A model generated the notes under the pieces. That model searched no databases, was not told where the DNA came from, and worked only from the letters and a program-made list of their open reading frames with translations. Of a stretch of 64,000 nt of DNA, positions 35,362 to 44,700 are shown in pieces. A program made the position numbers and the translations under genes. The stretch comes from Gemmatimonadaceae bacterium (GTDB taxonomy: Bacteria > Gemmatimonadota > Gemmatimonadetes > Gemmatimonadales > Gemmatimonadaceae), in contig JAUQWM010000045.1 in the NCBI GenBank assembly GCA_030835125.1, forward strand, positions 100,826-164,825, read 5' to 3'. Position 1 is the stretch's first letter; every line of letters begins with the position of its first letter.

Positions 35362-36939
35362 AGGAATCACCCGGGGATTCCACTCCCGCCCGAGCCTGGT
35401 CAGGAGCGCCGCGTACATCTCGATCCCGTCCCACAGGTTGCCGATGCGCAGGTTCTCGTTGGCGGCGTGCTGGTTGTTGTCGGCGTTGGCGAGGGGGAGG
35501 GTGACCACGGGGGCGCCGAGGACCTCGGTGAAGAGGTAGCCCGGGCCGCTGCCGCCTAACGTGGGCACGGCCAGCGGTGGCTGGGCGGCGCCGTCGGAGA
35601 GGGACGTGAGGAGGGCGCGGGCGAAGTCGCCGTCCATGGCGGCGCGCTGGGCGGGATACCCATCCTCCCATTCGAGGCGGGCGACCTTCGGATACCGCGC
35701 GCGTGTCGCCGAATCCGGAACGTCGCGCACGATGTGGTAGCCCTGGGCCGCGATATGGCGTTCCACGACCTCGCGGACGTGCTCGGGGCGCTGCACGGGC
35801 ACGAGGCGGATGTCGAACGAGGCGAAGGCCTCGGTGGAGATGACGTTGGCGCCCGTTTCGCGGACGCCGCCGACGCGGATGCCGCGCACGTTCAGGGCCG
35901 GCACCATGATCCGTTCGGCGAGCATCGCGTTGTCGGATTCCGTGCGGACGAGGCCGAGTGAGGCGCGGAGCGATGCGTCGACCGGCGGGAGGGCGGCGAG
36001 GGCCGTCCGTTCGGCGGGGCTGATGGGGCGGACATCGTCGTAGAAGCCGGGGATCTTCACGCGGCCGTCGTCGTCGCGCATGGAGGCGATGAGGTTGGCG
36101 ACGAGCGCTCCGGGGTTGGGTGCCCAGTTGCCGTAGTGGCCGCTGTGCAGGGGGCGCGTGGGACCGTAGACGGTGACCTCGAGCCCGACGACGCCGCGGA
36201 GTCCGAAGACCGCCTGGAGCCGGCCGCTCTGGTGCACGGGGCCATCGCAGAAGAGCCAGGCGTCGGCGTGCAGGAGGTCGCGGTACTTCTCGAGAATGGC
36301 CTTGAGGTGGCCCGAGCCGGCTTCTTCCTCGCCCTCGAAGAAGAACTTCACGTTGACCGAGGGCGAGAGGTTGGCGGCGCGCATGGCGTCGAGCGCCGTG
36401 AGCATGGCTATGATGGAGCCTTTGTCGTCGCTGGCGGAGCGGGCGTAGATGCGGGCGTCGCGATCGACGCGCTGGCCATCGGCTGGAAAGGGGATGTCCT
36501 TGCCGCCCTGGTAGAGGGCCTTGTCGCGGAGGACGGGGGTGAAGGGTGCCCCCTGCCACTGGCGCGGGTCGACCGGCTGGCCGTCGAAGTGGGCGTAGAG
36601 GACGATGGTGCGCGTGGCGCCGGGGGCGCGAATCTCGCCGAAGACCGCGACGGGCGCGTCGGGGACCTCGAGGATCCGGGCGGTGGCGCCGCGCTGGCGG
36701 AGCATGGTCACGAGGTGGTCGGCGTTGCGACGGATGTCGTCGCGATTCGAGGCCACGTTAGGCATGGCGAGCAGCGTGGAGAACTCGCGGAGGATGCGCG
36801 CCTCGCCGGCCTCGCGATGGCGGCGGGCGGCGGCACGGGCGTCGGCACCGGACTGGGCGTCGGCGGATGGCGCGGCAAGGAGCAGCGCCGTGGCCGCGAC
36901 GGCGGCGCGGAGGGTGGCAGGGACGGGAAGGATCTTCAT
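35359..36939 (-). CDS. Secreted M20-family metallopeptidase
   Basis: The 526-residue product has a signal peptide (AVAATALLLAAPSADAQ) and the M20 metal site. H and D lie in IVLYAHFDGQPVDP, the bridging aspartate in RSASDDKGSI, the glutamate pair in FFEGEEEAGSGH, another acidic ligand in DAWLFCDGPV, and the final histidine in NADNNQHAANENL. The lid domain begins with GPTRPLHSGHYG, a common sign of carboxypeptidase or dipeptidase subtypes. Its likely role is cleavage of dipeptides outside the cytoplasm. The start at 36939 is the only one that gives a signal peptide. It is not a close copy of the peptidase at 8545. Confidence 0.85.
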   Translation of the reverse strand: MKILPVPATLRAAVAATALLLAAPSADAQSGADARAAARRHREAGEARILREFSTLLAMPNVASNRDDIRRNADHLVTMLRQRGATARILEVPDAPVAVFGEIRAPGATRTIVLYAHFDGQPVDPRQWQGAPFTPVLRDKALYQGGKDIPFPADGQRVDRDARIYARSASDDKGSIIAMLTALDAMRAANLSPSVNVKFFFEGEEEAGSGHLKAILEKYRDLLHADAWLFCDGPVHQSGRLQAVFGLRGVVGLEVTVYGPTRPLHSGHYGNWAPNPGALVANLIASMRDDDGRVKIPGFYDDVRPISPAERTALAALPPVDASLRASLGLVRTESDNAMLAERIMVPALNVRGIRVGGVRETGANVISTEAFASFDIRLVPVQRPEHVREVVERHIAAQGYHIVRDVPDSATRARYPKVARLEWEDGYPAQRAAMDGDFARALLTSLSDGAAQPPLAVPTLGGSGPGYLFTEVLGAPVVTLPLANADNNQHAANENLRIGNLWDGIEMYAALLTRLGREWNPRVIP

Positions 36940-37391
36940 GTGAGGGGCATCCAGTGGGGCCGGCGATGTTCCTGGTCGGGAAGATGTGGACGGGGATGGA
37001 GCCGGCGCGAGGTTCACGCGAAGTGCGAGCATGCGAAAAGCCGCATAAAGACTGCTCAAAGCGGCGCGCCGCCAGGTTGAGGATTGCGCCGAGCAGACGC
37101 GCATCCCGCGTGATGTCGCGCGCCCCCGCGAACACGGTGGCCAGCATCGAAGCGACGCCGGCCGCGCAGGCAGATGGGGCCAGAACGGGCAACAGACCCC
37201 GAGGATCAGCCCCGTTCTCGTCCACTGACTGGGCTTTCGACCTCTATCAGTGACACCCGGAGGGCCGCCGAGCCAGTTCTGGCCCCAGCTCCCTCGAATC
37301 CGGATTATCGGCGACGCCGAGTGCGGGAAATTGGTGGGGGGTGCGCTCCCAGGATGATGGAGGATCACACTCGGCCCCACACATTCGTCCG
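36940..37391. other. Intergenic region between the M20 and XRE genes
   Basis: About 450 bases without a supported gene. It must hold divergent promoters for the peptidase and the XRE gene. The frames open in it show no family resemblance or signal sequence, and no toxin gene that could pair with the XRE protein is visible. Confidence 0.4.
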
Positions 37392-37691
37392 ATGCAGAAC
37401 CGCGAAAATCTCCGCAGGGAGCTCGCTGCCATCGTCATCGCGCTCGGCGAACGCATGTCCTCCGCGATGATGGCGGTGCAACTCGACGTCGACACGCCGA
37501 AAGTCGCGGCGCTCCGCCATGGCCGCCTGGCGATCTTCTCCCTCGAGCGCCTCATGCACTTCGCCACCCGGCTCGGGCACGACGTGGACATAACGATCCG
37601 GCCGCACGCGCCGCCGGGGTTCCGGCCGGCCTGTCGCGGCCGCGTCCGCATCGTGGACCACTCCCGGCCCCGGGCAGGGTCCGGCGGCTGA
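37392..37691 (+). CDS. XRE/HigA2-like helix-turn-helix protein, orphan antitoxin type
   Basis: The 99-residue product has the helix-turn-helix of HigA2/XRE antitoxins. NRENLRRELAAIVIALGERM leads into SSAMMAVQLDVDTPKVAALR and HGRLAIFSLERLMHFATRLG, followed by HDVDITIRPH. The FSLERLM-x-x-A-x-x-LG pattern is typical of the HigBA subgroup with RelE-like toxins. No toxin gene is adjacent on either side, so it is either an orphan antitoxin or a small regulator. The C-terminal 25 residues (PACRGRVRIVDHSRPRAG) are not part of the family and may be disordered. The ATG at 37392 is preferred over an upstream one. Confidence 0.65.
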   Translation: MQNRENLRRELAAIVIALGERMSSAMMAVQLDVDTPKVAALRHGRLAIFSLERLMHFATRLGHDVDITIRPHAPPGFRPACRGRVRIVDHSRPRAGSGG

Positions 37692-37714
37692 CCGCCAGAC
37701 CGCCCCCGAAAACC

Positions 37715-38620
37715 TCAGCCGCGCCGCAACTCGATCTCGCCGTTCCCGGTGACGAGGCGAAGGCGACGTCCGCCCTGACCGATCGTCCCGCGCAGTCGCG
37801 TCTTCGTGATCCGGCCCGATACCTGGATCGGGAAATCGGTGCGGATCCCGCCATTCCCGGTGGACGCATCGATATCGGCGTTGAACTCCGCGGGTACCGT
37901 CACCTCGATGCGCCCGTTGCCGGTCGTGAACTCCATGTCAGACGCCGCGCGCAGCTCGGTCATCGTCACCAGCAGGTCGCCATTTCCCGACCGCGCCGAC
38001 ACGGGACCCTGCACGGTGCGGACGCGCACGTCACCATTGCCGGTGTTCGCCATGACGGGACCGCGCACGCTCTCCACCGTCACGTCGCCATTCCCCGAGA
38101 CGGCCTCCACCTCACCCGCGATTCCCGACACGCGCACGCGGCCGTTCCCGCTGCGCGCGAACGCCTCGGCGTACGCACCGGTCGCACTGACGTCGCCGTT
38201 TCCGGAGTGGACACGGAGGCGCACGCCGGCCGGCACACGAATCGTCACGTTCAGGGTCGGCGGGCGGTTGTTGCGGCCCCAGCTGTTCCAGCGGCGTTCC
38301 GACCGCAGCCCTTCCTCCGAGCACTCATCGTCGTCCTCGAAGATGGCGCAGATGGTGACGCCGTCGCCGGACCGCTGAAGCCGGAACGCGATGTCGGTCG
38401 CGCGCCCGTTGCGCAGGATCTTCTCCGCGCGCAGCTCGACCTGCGTGCCCGTTCCCTCGGTGACCGTGATGTCGCCGATGGGGGCGAAAAACCTGAACCA
38501 CTCGCCGCGGGCCACGGATTCAGTCCGGGTGAACACCTCGGCGTCCCGGCCCAGAACCTGGGCGGACCCGAGGGTCGGGATCAGTGCGGCAAGGGACAGG
38601 GCGAATCGGATGGATCGCAT
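37715..38620 (-). CDS. DUF4097 exported protein with SGNGD beta-helix repeats
   Basis: The 301-residue product has a signal peptide (FALSLAALIPTLGSA) and then a series of imperfect 20-22 residue repeats centred on SGNGD or TGNGD: VHSGNGDVSATG, ARSGNGRVRVSG, AVSGNGDVTVES, ANTGNGDVRVRT, ARSGNGDLLVTM, TTGNGRIEVTV, STGNGGIRTD and VTGNGEIEL. This is the DUF4097 (YvlB-like) beta-solenoid, in which each SGNGD makes a tight turn. The family is surface or periplasmic and of unknown function; proteins of this type are numerous in soil phyla. An insertion rich in acids and arginine (FEDDDECSEEGLRSERRWNS) lies before the repeats. The gene converges with the XRE gene. Confidence 0.8.
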   Translation of the reverse strand: MRSIRFALSLAALIPTLGSAQVLGRDAEVFTRTESVARGEWFRFFAPIGDITVTEGTGTQVELRAEKILRNGRATDIAFRLQRSGDGVTICAIFEDDDECSEEGLRSERRWNSWGRNNRPPTLNVTIRVPAGVRLRVHSGNGDVSATGAYAEAFARSGNGRVRVSGIAGEVEAVSGNGDVTVESVRGPVMANTGNGDVRVRTVQGPVSARSGNGDLLVTMTELRAASDMEFTTGNGRIEVTVPAEFNADIDASTGNGGIRTDFPIQVSGRITKTRLRGTIGQGGRRLRLVTGNGEIELRRG

Positions 38621-38801
38621 GACCACGCTCGGTGAAGGGTTTACGCCGGGTTCGACAGCCCCAACGCGCCGGCGGTTTGGATCGTGCCTGCGGCGGGCTG
38701 GGTGAGCGTGGGGCTCGACGGCCTCCGGGCAGGGTGTTAGATCGCTCCACCGTCCCAGGGACGCGGTCCCAAACGTACCCAAACCGTGGAGCCGGGCGCA
38801 G

Positions 38802-40907
38802 ATGGCCAGTGTTGGAACGTGGGCACTCTCGGCGGTCTTGGCCGTCCTGTTGCCGGCTGGGGTACCCACAGGCGCCGCCGGTGCGCAGGTGATCGACACG
38901 ACGATCTTCCTCGCCCCCGTCCGGGTCACGGTGTCCCGGGATGCCGCGCGCTCGCCGCTCGACCTTCCCTACGGCCTGAGCCGCGTCCTCCTCGACTCGA
39001 CGCGCGCGGCCACGCGGCGGGCGTCGCTCACCGAAGCCCTGCTGTTCGTGCCGGGGGTGTCGGTATCCACCCGCTACAACCCGACGCAGGACCCGCGCCT
39101 CGCCATCCGCGGCTTCGGCGCGCGCTCGGCGTTCGGGATCCGCGGCGTGCGGGTCCTGCGCGACGGCATCCCGCTCACGGCGGCCGACGGCCAGACGGCG
39201 GTCGACTTCCTGGACCTCGAATCGTTAGGTGCCGCGGAGGTGTTCAGGGGCAGCGCCGGCGCGCTCTACGGCAACTCGTCAGGCGGGGTGGTGGACCTGA
39301 AGACCACCCCGCCCCCCGACAGCGGGGGCCGGGCCCGCGTCTCCGGCTGGTTCGCCGACGGCATCTCGCGCGCGTCGCTCTCCGGTGGCCGCGCGCTCGG
39401 CGGATTCGGGATGCAGGGAACGCTGACCCGCAACGCCGGCGAGGGACCGCGCGAGTACTCGGAGTTCGAGTCCACGAACGCCCTCGCCGATGCGCGCTGG
39501 ACCGCGCTCGGGGGCACGAGCCTCCAGCTGACGGCGTCCCTCTACGATGCGCCGAGGGCACAGAATCCCGGCGCGCTCACGGCGTCGGAAATGGAGGCGG
39601 ATCCCACGCTGCCCGACTCGAACAACATCCTGAAGAAGGCGGGAAAGGTCGTCCGGCAGTCGATGTTCGCGCTGCAGGGCGCGCGCACCGCCGGCGCGTT
39701 CTCCTGGGTCGCGAACGCACACCTCGGCTGGCGCGACCTCGACAACCCGCAGGCGTTCGCGATGATCGAGCTCGACCGGCAGACGTCAGGCGGGTCGGTG
39801 CGCGCGCAGTACGACGGTGGCCCGGCCGGCCGCCCGGTGCGACTCGCGATCGGCGCCGACCTCCTCAACCAGTCCGACGACCGGCTCAACTTCACCAACT
39901 GCGCCGGGCTGACCGGCGCGAATCGACCGCCCGCCACCTGCCCGACCGCCGACGACAAGGGCTCGCTGACCGTGAGCCAGGAGGAGCGTGTTGCCGGCCT
40001 GGGGGCCTTCATCCGCGGCGAGGTGGGCGTGACGTCGCGGATCGCCCTGACCGGGACGCTTCGCGGCGACCGCACGAAGTTCAGCGTCACCGACCGGCGG
40101 GCGACCGATCCCGCGCTCGCCGAACCGCCGCCACGCACGCTGTCGGCGGTGTCTCCCATGGTCGGGTTGAACTGGCGGTTCGGGATGCTGTCCTCCGCCT
40201 ACGTGACCGTCTCGACCTCGTTCGAGACGCCGACGACGACGGAACTCGCGAACCGTCCCGAGGGTGTCGGGGGTCTCAACCCGGACCTCAAGCCGCAGCG
40301 TGGCGTGTCCTACGAAGCGGGGGTCAAGGGCTATCACGGTGCCGGCATCCGGTACGACGTGGCGCTGTTCCGGATCGTGACGAAGGATGAGCTGATTCCG
40401 TTCCAGGTGCCCGGCGGCGCCGGGCGCCAGTTCTTCCGCAACGCCGGGCGCACGTCCCGGCGCGGCGCCGAGGCGAGCCTGTCCGGCACCGCTGGCCTCC
40501 TGTCGTCAGGCGCGACGGTGACCTGGCTGCGGTACGTCTACGAGGACTTCGTGGTCAGCGGGAACGACTTCAACGGCAACCGTGTGCCTGGCGTGGCGCC
40601 CCTGAACTTCAGCGGGTTCGTCAGCCTGCAGCCGTCCTGGGGTCTGGCGACGGTCGAGGCGCAGCGGGTCGGGCGGCTGGCGGTCAACAACGCCAACACC
40701 GCCTGGTCGGAGGCCTACACGCTGGTGAACGCGCGCCTGGCCTTCCGCGCGCCGACCGCGCTCTCGCTCGAGCCGGTGGTCGGGATCGACAACATCTTCG
40801 ATGAGACGTATGCGTCCAACGTCGTTGTGAACGCGACCGGGGGCCGGTTCTTCGAGCCCGGCCCCGGTCGGACGTTCTATGTCGGTGTGCGGATGGGAAC
40901 GAGGTAG
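38802..40907 (+). CDS. TonB-dependent outer-membrane receptor (siderophore/iron type)
   Basis: The 701-residue product has a signal peptide ending GAAGAQ, a TonB-box-like APVRVTVSRD, and a plug domain: SLTEALLFVPGVSVSTRYNP, then LAIRGFGARSAFGIRGVRVL, then EVFRGSAGALYGNSSGGVVD. A barrel follows, with alternating strands and PGRTFYVGVRMGTR at the C-terminus. The GI-RG-x-RVLRDG-x-P motif is typical of receptors for iron chelates and similar ligands. The ligand cannot be read from sequence. No tonB, exbB or siderophore gene is in the window. A heptad-type repeat separates the gene from the convergent heat-shock gene. Confidence 0.85.
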   Translation: MASVGTWALSAVLAVLLPAGVPTGAAGAQVIDTTIFLAPVRVTVSRDAARSPLDLPYGLSRVLLDSTRAATRRASLTEALLFVPGVSVSTRYNPTQDPRLAIRGFGARSAFGIRGVRVLRDGIPLTAADGQTAVDFLDLESLGAAEVFRGSAGALYGNSSGGVVDLKTTPPPDSGGRARVSGWFADGISRASLSGGRALGGFGMQGTLTRNAGEGPREYSEFESTNALADARWTALGGTSLQLTASLYDAPRAQNPGALTASEMEADPTLPDSNNILKKAGKVVRQSMFALQGARTAGAFSWVANAHLGWRDLDNPQAFAMIELDRQTSGGSVRAQYDGGPAGRPVRLAIGADLLNQSDDRLNFTNCAGLTGANRPPATCPTADDKGSLTVSQEERVAGLGAFIRGEVGVTSRIALTGTLRGDRTKFSVTDRRATDPALAEPPPRTLSAVSPMVGLNWRFGMLSSAYVTVSTSFETPTTTELANRPEGVGGLNPDLKPQRGVSYEAGVKGYHGAGIRYDVALFRIVTKDELIPFQVPGGAGRQFFRNAGRTSRRGAEASLSGTAGLLSSGATVTWLRYVYEDFVVSGNDFNGNRVPGVAPLNFSGFVSLQPSWGLATVEAQRVGRLAVNNANTAWSEAYTLVNARLAFRAPTALSLEPVVGIDNIFDETYASNVVVNATGGRFFEPGPGRTFYVGVRMGTR

Positions 40908-40912
40908 CGCCC

Positions 40913-40940
40913 GGGAGCCGGGAGCCGGAATCGAGGCTCC
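40913..40940. repeat. Short heptad repeat between the TonB receptor and Hsp20 genes
   Basis: Four 7-base units, GGGAGCC, GGGAGCC, GGAATCG and AGGCTCC, with GGAGCC facing GGCTCC. It sits six bases after the stop codon of the TonB receptor, between convergent genes. Confidence 0.65.
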
Positions 40941-40961
40941 GCGGCCCCCCAAGGCTGCGTG

Positions 40962-41411
40962 TCAGTTCCTGAGGATCTCGATCTTCCGCGGCTTCGCCGC
41001 CTCCGCCTTCGGCACCGTGATCGTCAGGACACCGTTGTTGAAGGTCGCCTCGATCCGCGAGGACTCGACGTACTGCGGGAACCGGAGCGTGCGGCTGAAC
41101 GATCCCGGCGCGCGTTCGGCGAAGAAGACCCTGATCTCACCGGTCTCCGGCGCCTGAATCGTGGCGCTCCGCGTGCCGCGCACGGAGAGGGTGTTCCGAT
41201 CGAACGTGAGGTCGACCTGTTCGGCTGTCACACCTGGAAGGTCCAACTGCACTACGAACGAGTTCTCGGTCTCCCAGGCGTCCATCGCGGGGACCCAGTA
41301 CTGACCGGCTCCACCGCCGTTTTCGTCGTTGCGGGCGATGACTTCGTCCATGGCGCGGCTGAGGGAGACCATCCGGCCGAGGACGTTGTTGAGGGGAGAA
41401 ACGGTGACCAT
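40962..41411 (-). CDS. Small heat-shock protein, Hsp20 family
   Basis: The 149-residue product has the alpha-crystallin domain: WVPAMDAWETENSFVVQLDL, then PGVTAEQVDLTFDRNTLSVR, then ERAPGSFSRTLRFPQYVESS, then IEATFNNGVLTITVPKAEAA with the G-V-L-x-I/V motif. The tail KPRKIEILRN resembles the I-x-I partner-binding tail. These proteins hold unfolding proteins in solution. The start at 41411 is marked by an AGGAGG ribosome site eight bases upstream; a longer reading frame upstream has no support. The gene is divergent from the large TonB receptor gene. Confidence 0.9.
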   Translation of the reverse strand: MVTVSPLNNVLGRMVSLSRAMDEVIARNDENGGGAGQYWVPAMDAWETENSFVVQLDLPGVTAEQVDLTFDRNTLSVRGTRSATIQAPETGEIRVFFAERAPGSFSRTLRFPQYVESSRIEATFNNGVLTITVPKAEAAKPRKIEILRN

Positions 41412-41729
41412 TGTAAAACCTCCTGTCGGGTTGGTTGATGCGCCCGGCAAGGTCCTTCCGGGGCGTTCGGCAGGAGGGGAGGCAACGGCCGGGCCAAGCC
41501 TGCTTGCCAGGTTGGCAAACGACACGCCTTCCTAATGGCCACAGTGACAAGGGGTTGGCCAACGTGGCAGGATCGGGCGTTGCACGGGCGCACGGGTTCC
41601 CAGGCGGTACGATGAGCACGACGAGGCCAGGGTGTGCGTAAACCGGGTCGGGCCAGTGCCTTAACCCCGGGCGCAAGGCCGCGTCCAAGACGGCGCTGTC
41701 CGGGTCCCACACTCCCCGAAGGTGACATC
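41412..41729. promoter_or_regulatory. Divergent region between the Hsp20 gene and the large TonB receptor gene
   Basis: About 318 bases. It contains a small inverted repeat TTGCCA (41504-41509) and TGGCAA (41513-41518) that could be an operator. I see no clear heat-shock promoter, CIRCE element or RNA thermometer, so regulation of the Hsp20 gene is not readable from here. Confidence 0.35.
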
Positions 41730-44700
41730 GTGTTGATTGGCAAGATCTTCCGCGCACCCGGTCTGCCGGCTGCGTTGGCCCTTCTGCTCTCCGTGTCCGT
41801 CCTGCCCGCGACCGCGGGCGCACAAATCGGCGCCACCACCGACATCATCACCGGAACGGTGAGGGCCGAGAATGGCCAGCCGATCAAGGACGCGACGGTC
41901 GAGGTCACCTCGCTCGAGAGCACGGTGACCCGGCGCGCCCGAACGAACGGCCAAGGGAAATACACGATCCTGTTCCCGGACGGCGGCGGTGAATATCGGG
42001 TCGTGATCAGAGCGATCGGCCTCGCCCCGGCCACCAGTGAACTCCGTCGCATTGCCGATGAGGATCGCCTCGTCGCCGACGCAACGCTTACGCAGAACGC
42101 CACGACCCTGACGACCGTCGCGGTGCAGGCGCGCCAGACGCCGCGGGGCGGACAGGACCTCCCCACTCCCGGATCGGTCGAGCGCGCGTTCAATCCCGAC
42201 CAGGTGGCACGACTTCCGGTCGATGCGTCCGACCTCCTCAACCTCGTGCTGCTCTCGCCGCAGGTGGTTTCCATCGGAGGATCCGACAGCAGCGCCGCGG
42301 GCTTCTCGGTCGGCGGATTGCGTCCCGATGCCAATGCGGTCACTCTCGACGGGCTGTCGTTCGGGTCTACCGAGCTTCCGTCCGAGGCCACGCGCACGAC
42401 GCGCGTGATCACGAGTACGTACGACGTGACCCGCGGACAGTTTTCCGGCGGGCAGATCGCGTCTACCACGCGGTCCGGCACCAACAACGCGCAGGGGAAC
42501 TTCTCCTACGCACTCCGCGATGACGAGCTCGTGCTGACGGCCGACGAGGAGTCACCGCTGGCGCAGGGGTACACGCAGAACCAGTTCAGCGGAGGCTTCG
42601 GCCGGTCGATCGTGAAGGACCGGTTCTTCGGGTTCGTCTCGGGGCAACTCCGCCGGCGCGAGGACATCCTTCCGTCGCTGTTCAACGCGGACCCGGCCAC
42701 GCTGGCCCGCTTCGGGGTCGCACCGGACTCGGTGGAGCGATTCTTCGCGATCACCGGCGCGAACGCGATGTCGCCGGGAGCGTTCTTCAACGAGAATCGC
42801 GTCCAGGACAATCTCTCGGGCCTGGCGCGCTTCGACTGGCTCCTGGAGAACGGGCACTCGCTGTCGGTGCGCGGCGACTGGCGGTGGAACGACCAGGATC
42901 CCTCCCGGGTGGGGACGCTGTCGCTGCCCATGACGGGGGGGACGAACAAGGGCTGGGGCGGCGGCGTGATGGCCACGTACACGTCGATCTTCGGCGGGAT
43001 GTTCCTGAACGAGTTCAAGGGCTACGCCGCCATCAACAAGAACGAGGCGCGATCGTTCGTGGCCATGCCGGCCGGGCGGGTGCAGATCGCGTCGGATCTC
43101 GACGACGCCACCACGCGCGCGGTGTCCACGCTCACCTTTGGCGGCAACACCGGCCTGCCGCAGGACGGCCGCAGCAGTTCGCTCGAACTGACCGACGAGG
43201 TGTCCTGGCTGACGACGGACCACCGGCTCAAGCTCGGCGGCCTCTTCAACGTGTCGAGCTTCGAGCAGGACGTCACCAGCAACCGGTTCGGGACCTACAC
43301 GTTCGCGAGCCTGGCGGACTACGAGCAGGGCAAGGCCACGAGCTTCACCCGCACGCTGCAGCCTAACGTTCGCGAGGGGGCGCAGGTGAATGCGGCGCTG
43401 TACCTCGCCGACGTCTGGCGCGCGCGGCGCGGCCTGCAGCTGACCTACGGCGCGAGACTGGAGGGCGGGCGGTTCGGCGACGCGCCGGAGTACAACCCGG
43501 CGGTGGAGCAGGCTTTCGGTCGACGGACGGACTTCCTGCCCAGCGAGGTGCACGTGAGCCCGCGGCTCGGGTTCACCCTGACGGTCGGCGGCCCGGGCGG
43601 GGGCGGGCCTGGCGGCGAGGGTGGTGGGCGCGGCGGTCGGGGTGGTGGTGGCGGTGGGGGCGGCTTCGGCGGGCGTGGCGGCGGTGGTGGTGGAGGCCTG
43701 GGTGGATTCGGCGGGCCGGGCGGCCGCGGTGGCGCGACGCCGACCATCATCCGCGGTGGCATCGGCGAGTTCCGGGGCACGGTGAGCTCGAACCTGTTCT
43801 CCCAGGCCGCGTCCGCGACCGGCCTGGCCAACAGCGAGACGCAGCTGGTGTGCACCGGCGATGCGGTGCCGCAGCCGGACTGGGACAACTTCCTGTTCAA
43901 CCCGTCCTCCATCCCGGTCACCTGCGTGGATGGGGGCAACGCCTTCGTCCCGCTGGCGCGCCCCTCGGTCACCACGTTCGACCGTGACTTCCAGGCGCCA
44001 CGCTCCTGGCGGGCCTCGTTAGGTGTCCAGCGCCGGATATTCGACCGCTACAACCTCAACGTCGACGCCAGCTACACCCGCGGCGTCGCCCAGACGGGCT
44101 ACACCGACCTCAACCTCAATCCGGCGCCGCAGTTCACGCTCGCCAACGAGGGGAACCGCCCGGTGTTCGTGCCGGCCGCCACGATCGTGCCCGCCAGCGG
44201 CGTGACCAACATGCTGGCCTCCCGGCTCGACCCGGCGTTCGCCCAGGTCTTCTCGGTGGGGTCCGACCTGCGATCCACCGCGAAGCAGCTGACGTTCTCC
44301 CTCCAGGGGCTGACCACGCGCGGCGCGATCTTCAACCTCGGCTACACGTTAGGCTGGGCGGAAGACCAGTCGTCCGGCGGCTCGTTCGGCGGGCTGGGCG
44401 GCGGCTTCGGGCGCGGGGGCGGGGCCGGCGGCGGCAGCGGCAGCTTCGGGTCGGCCACCACCGCCGGCAACCCCAACGTCCGCGAGTGGGCGGTGAGCTC
44501 GTTCGACCGCCGGCATTCGCTCACCGGGTCGCTGACGTGGCCGGTCAACCTCGGACTCGAGGTCACGGCCACCGGCCGGCTGTCGTCGGGCGCGCCGTTC
44601 ACGCCGCTGGTCGGGTCGGACATCAATGGTGACGGCGCGCGCAACGACCGCGCCTTCATCTTCGACCCGGCGTCGCCGACGACGGATCCCGCCGTGGCCA

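Noticed and set aside
38786..40390. A 534-residue frame overlapping the TonB receptor on the same strand
   Set aside because: The TonB receptor frame has a signal peptide and plug motifs; this one is Arg/Pro-rich without any.
41504..41518. CIRCE or other heat-shock operator ahead of the Hsp20 gene
   Set aside because: The inverted repeat TTGCCA-TGGCAA is too short and does not match the CIRCE sequence; it is listed only as part of the divergent region.
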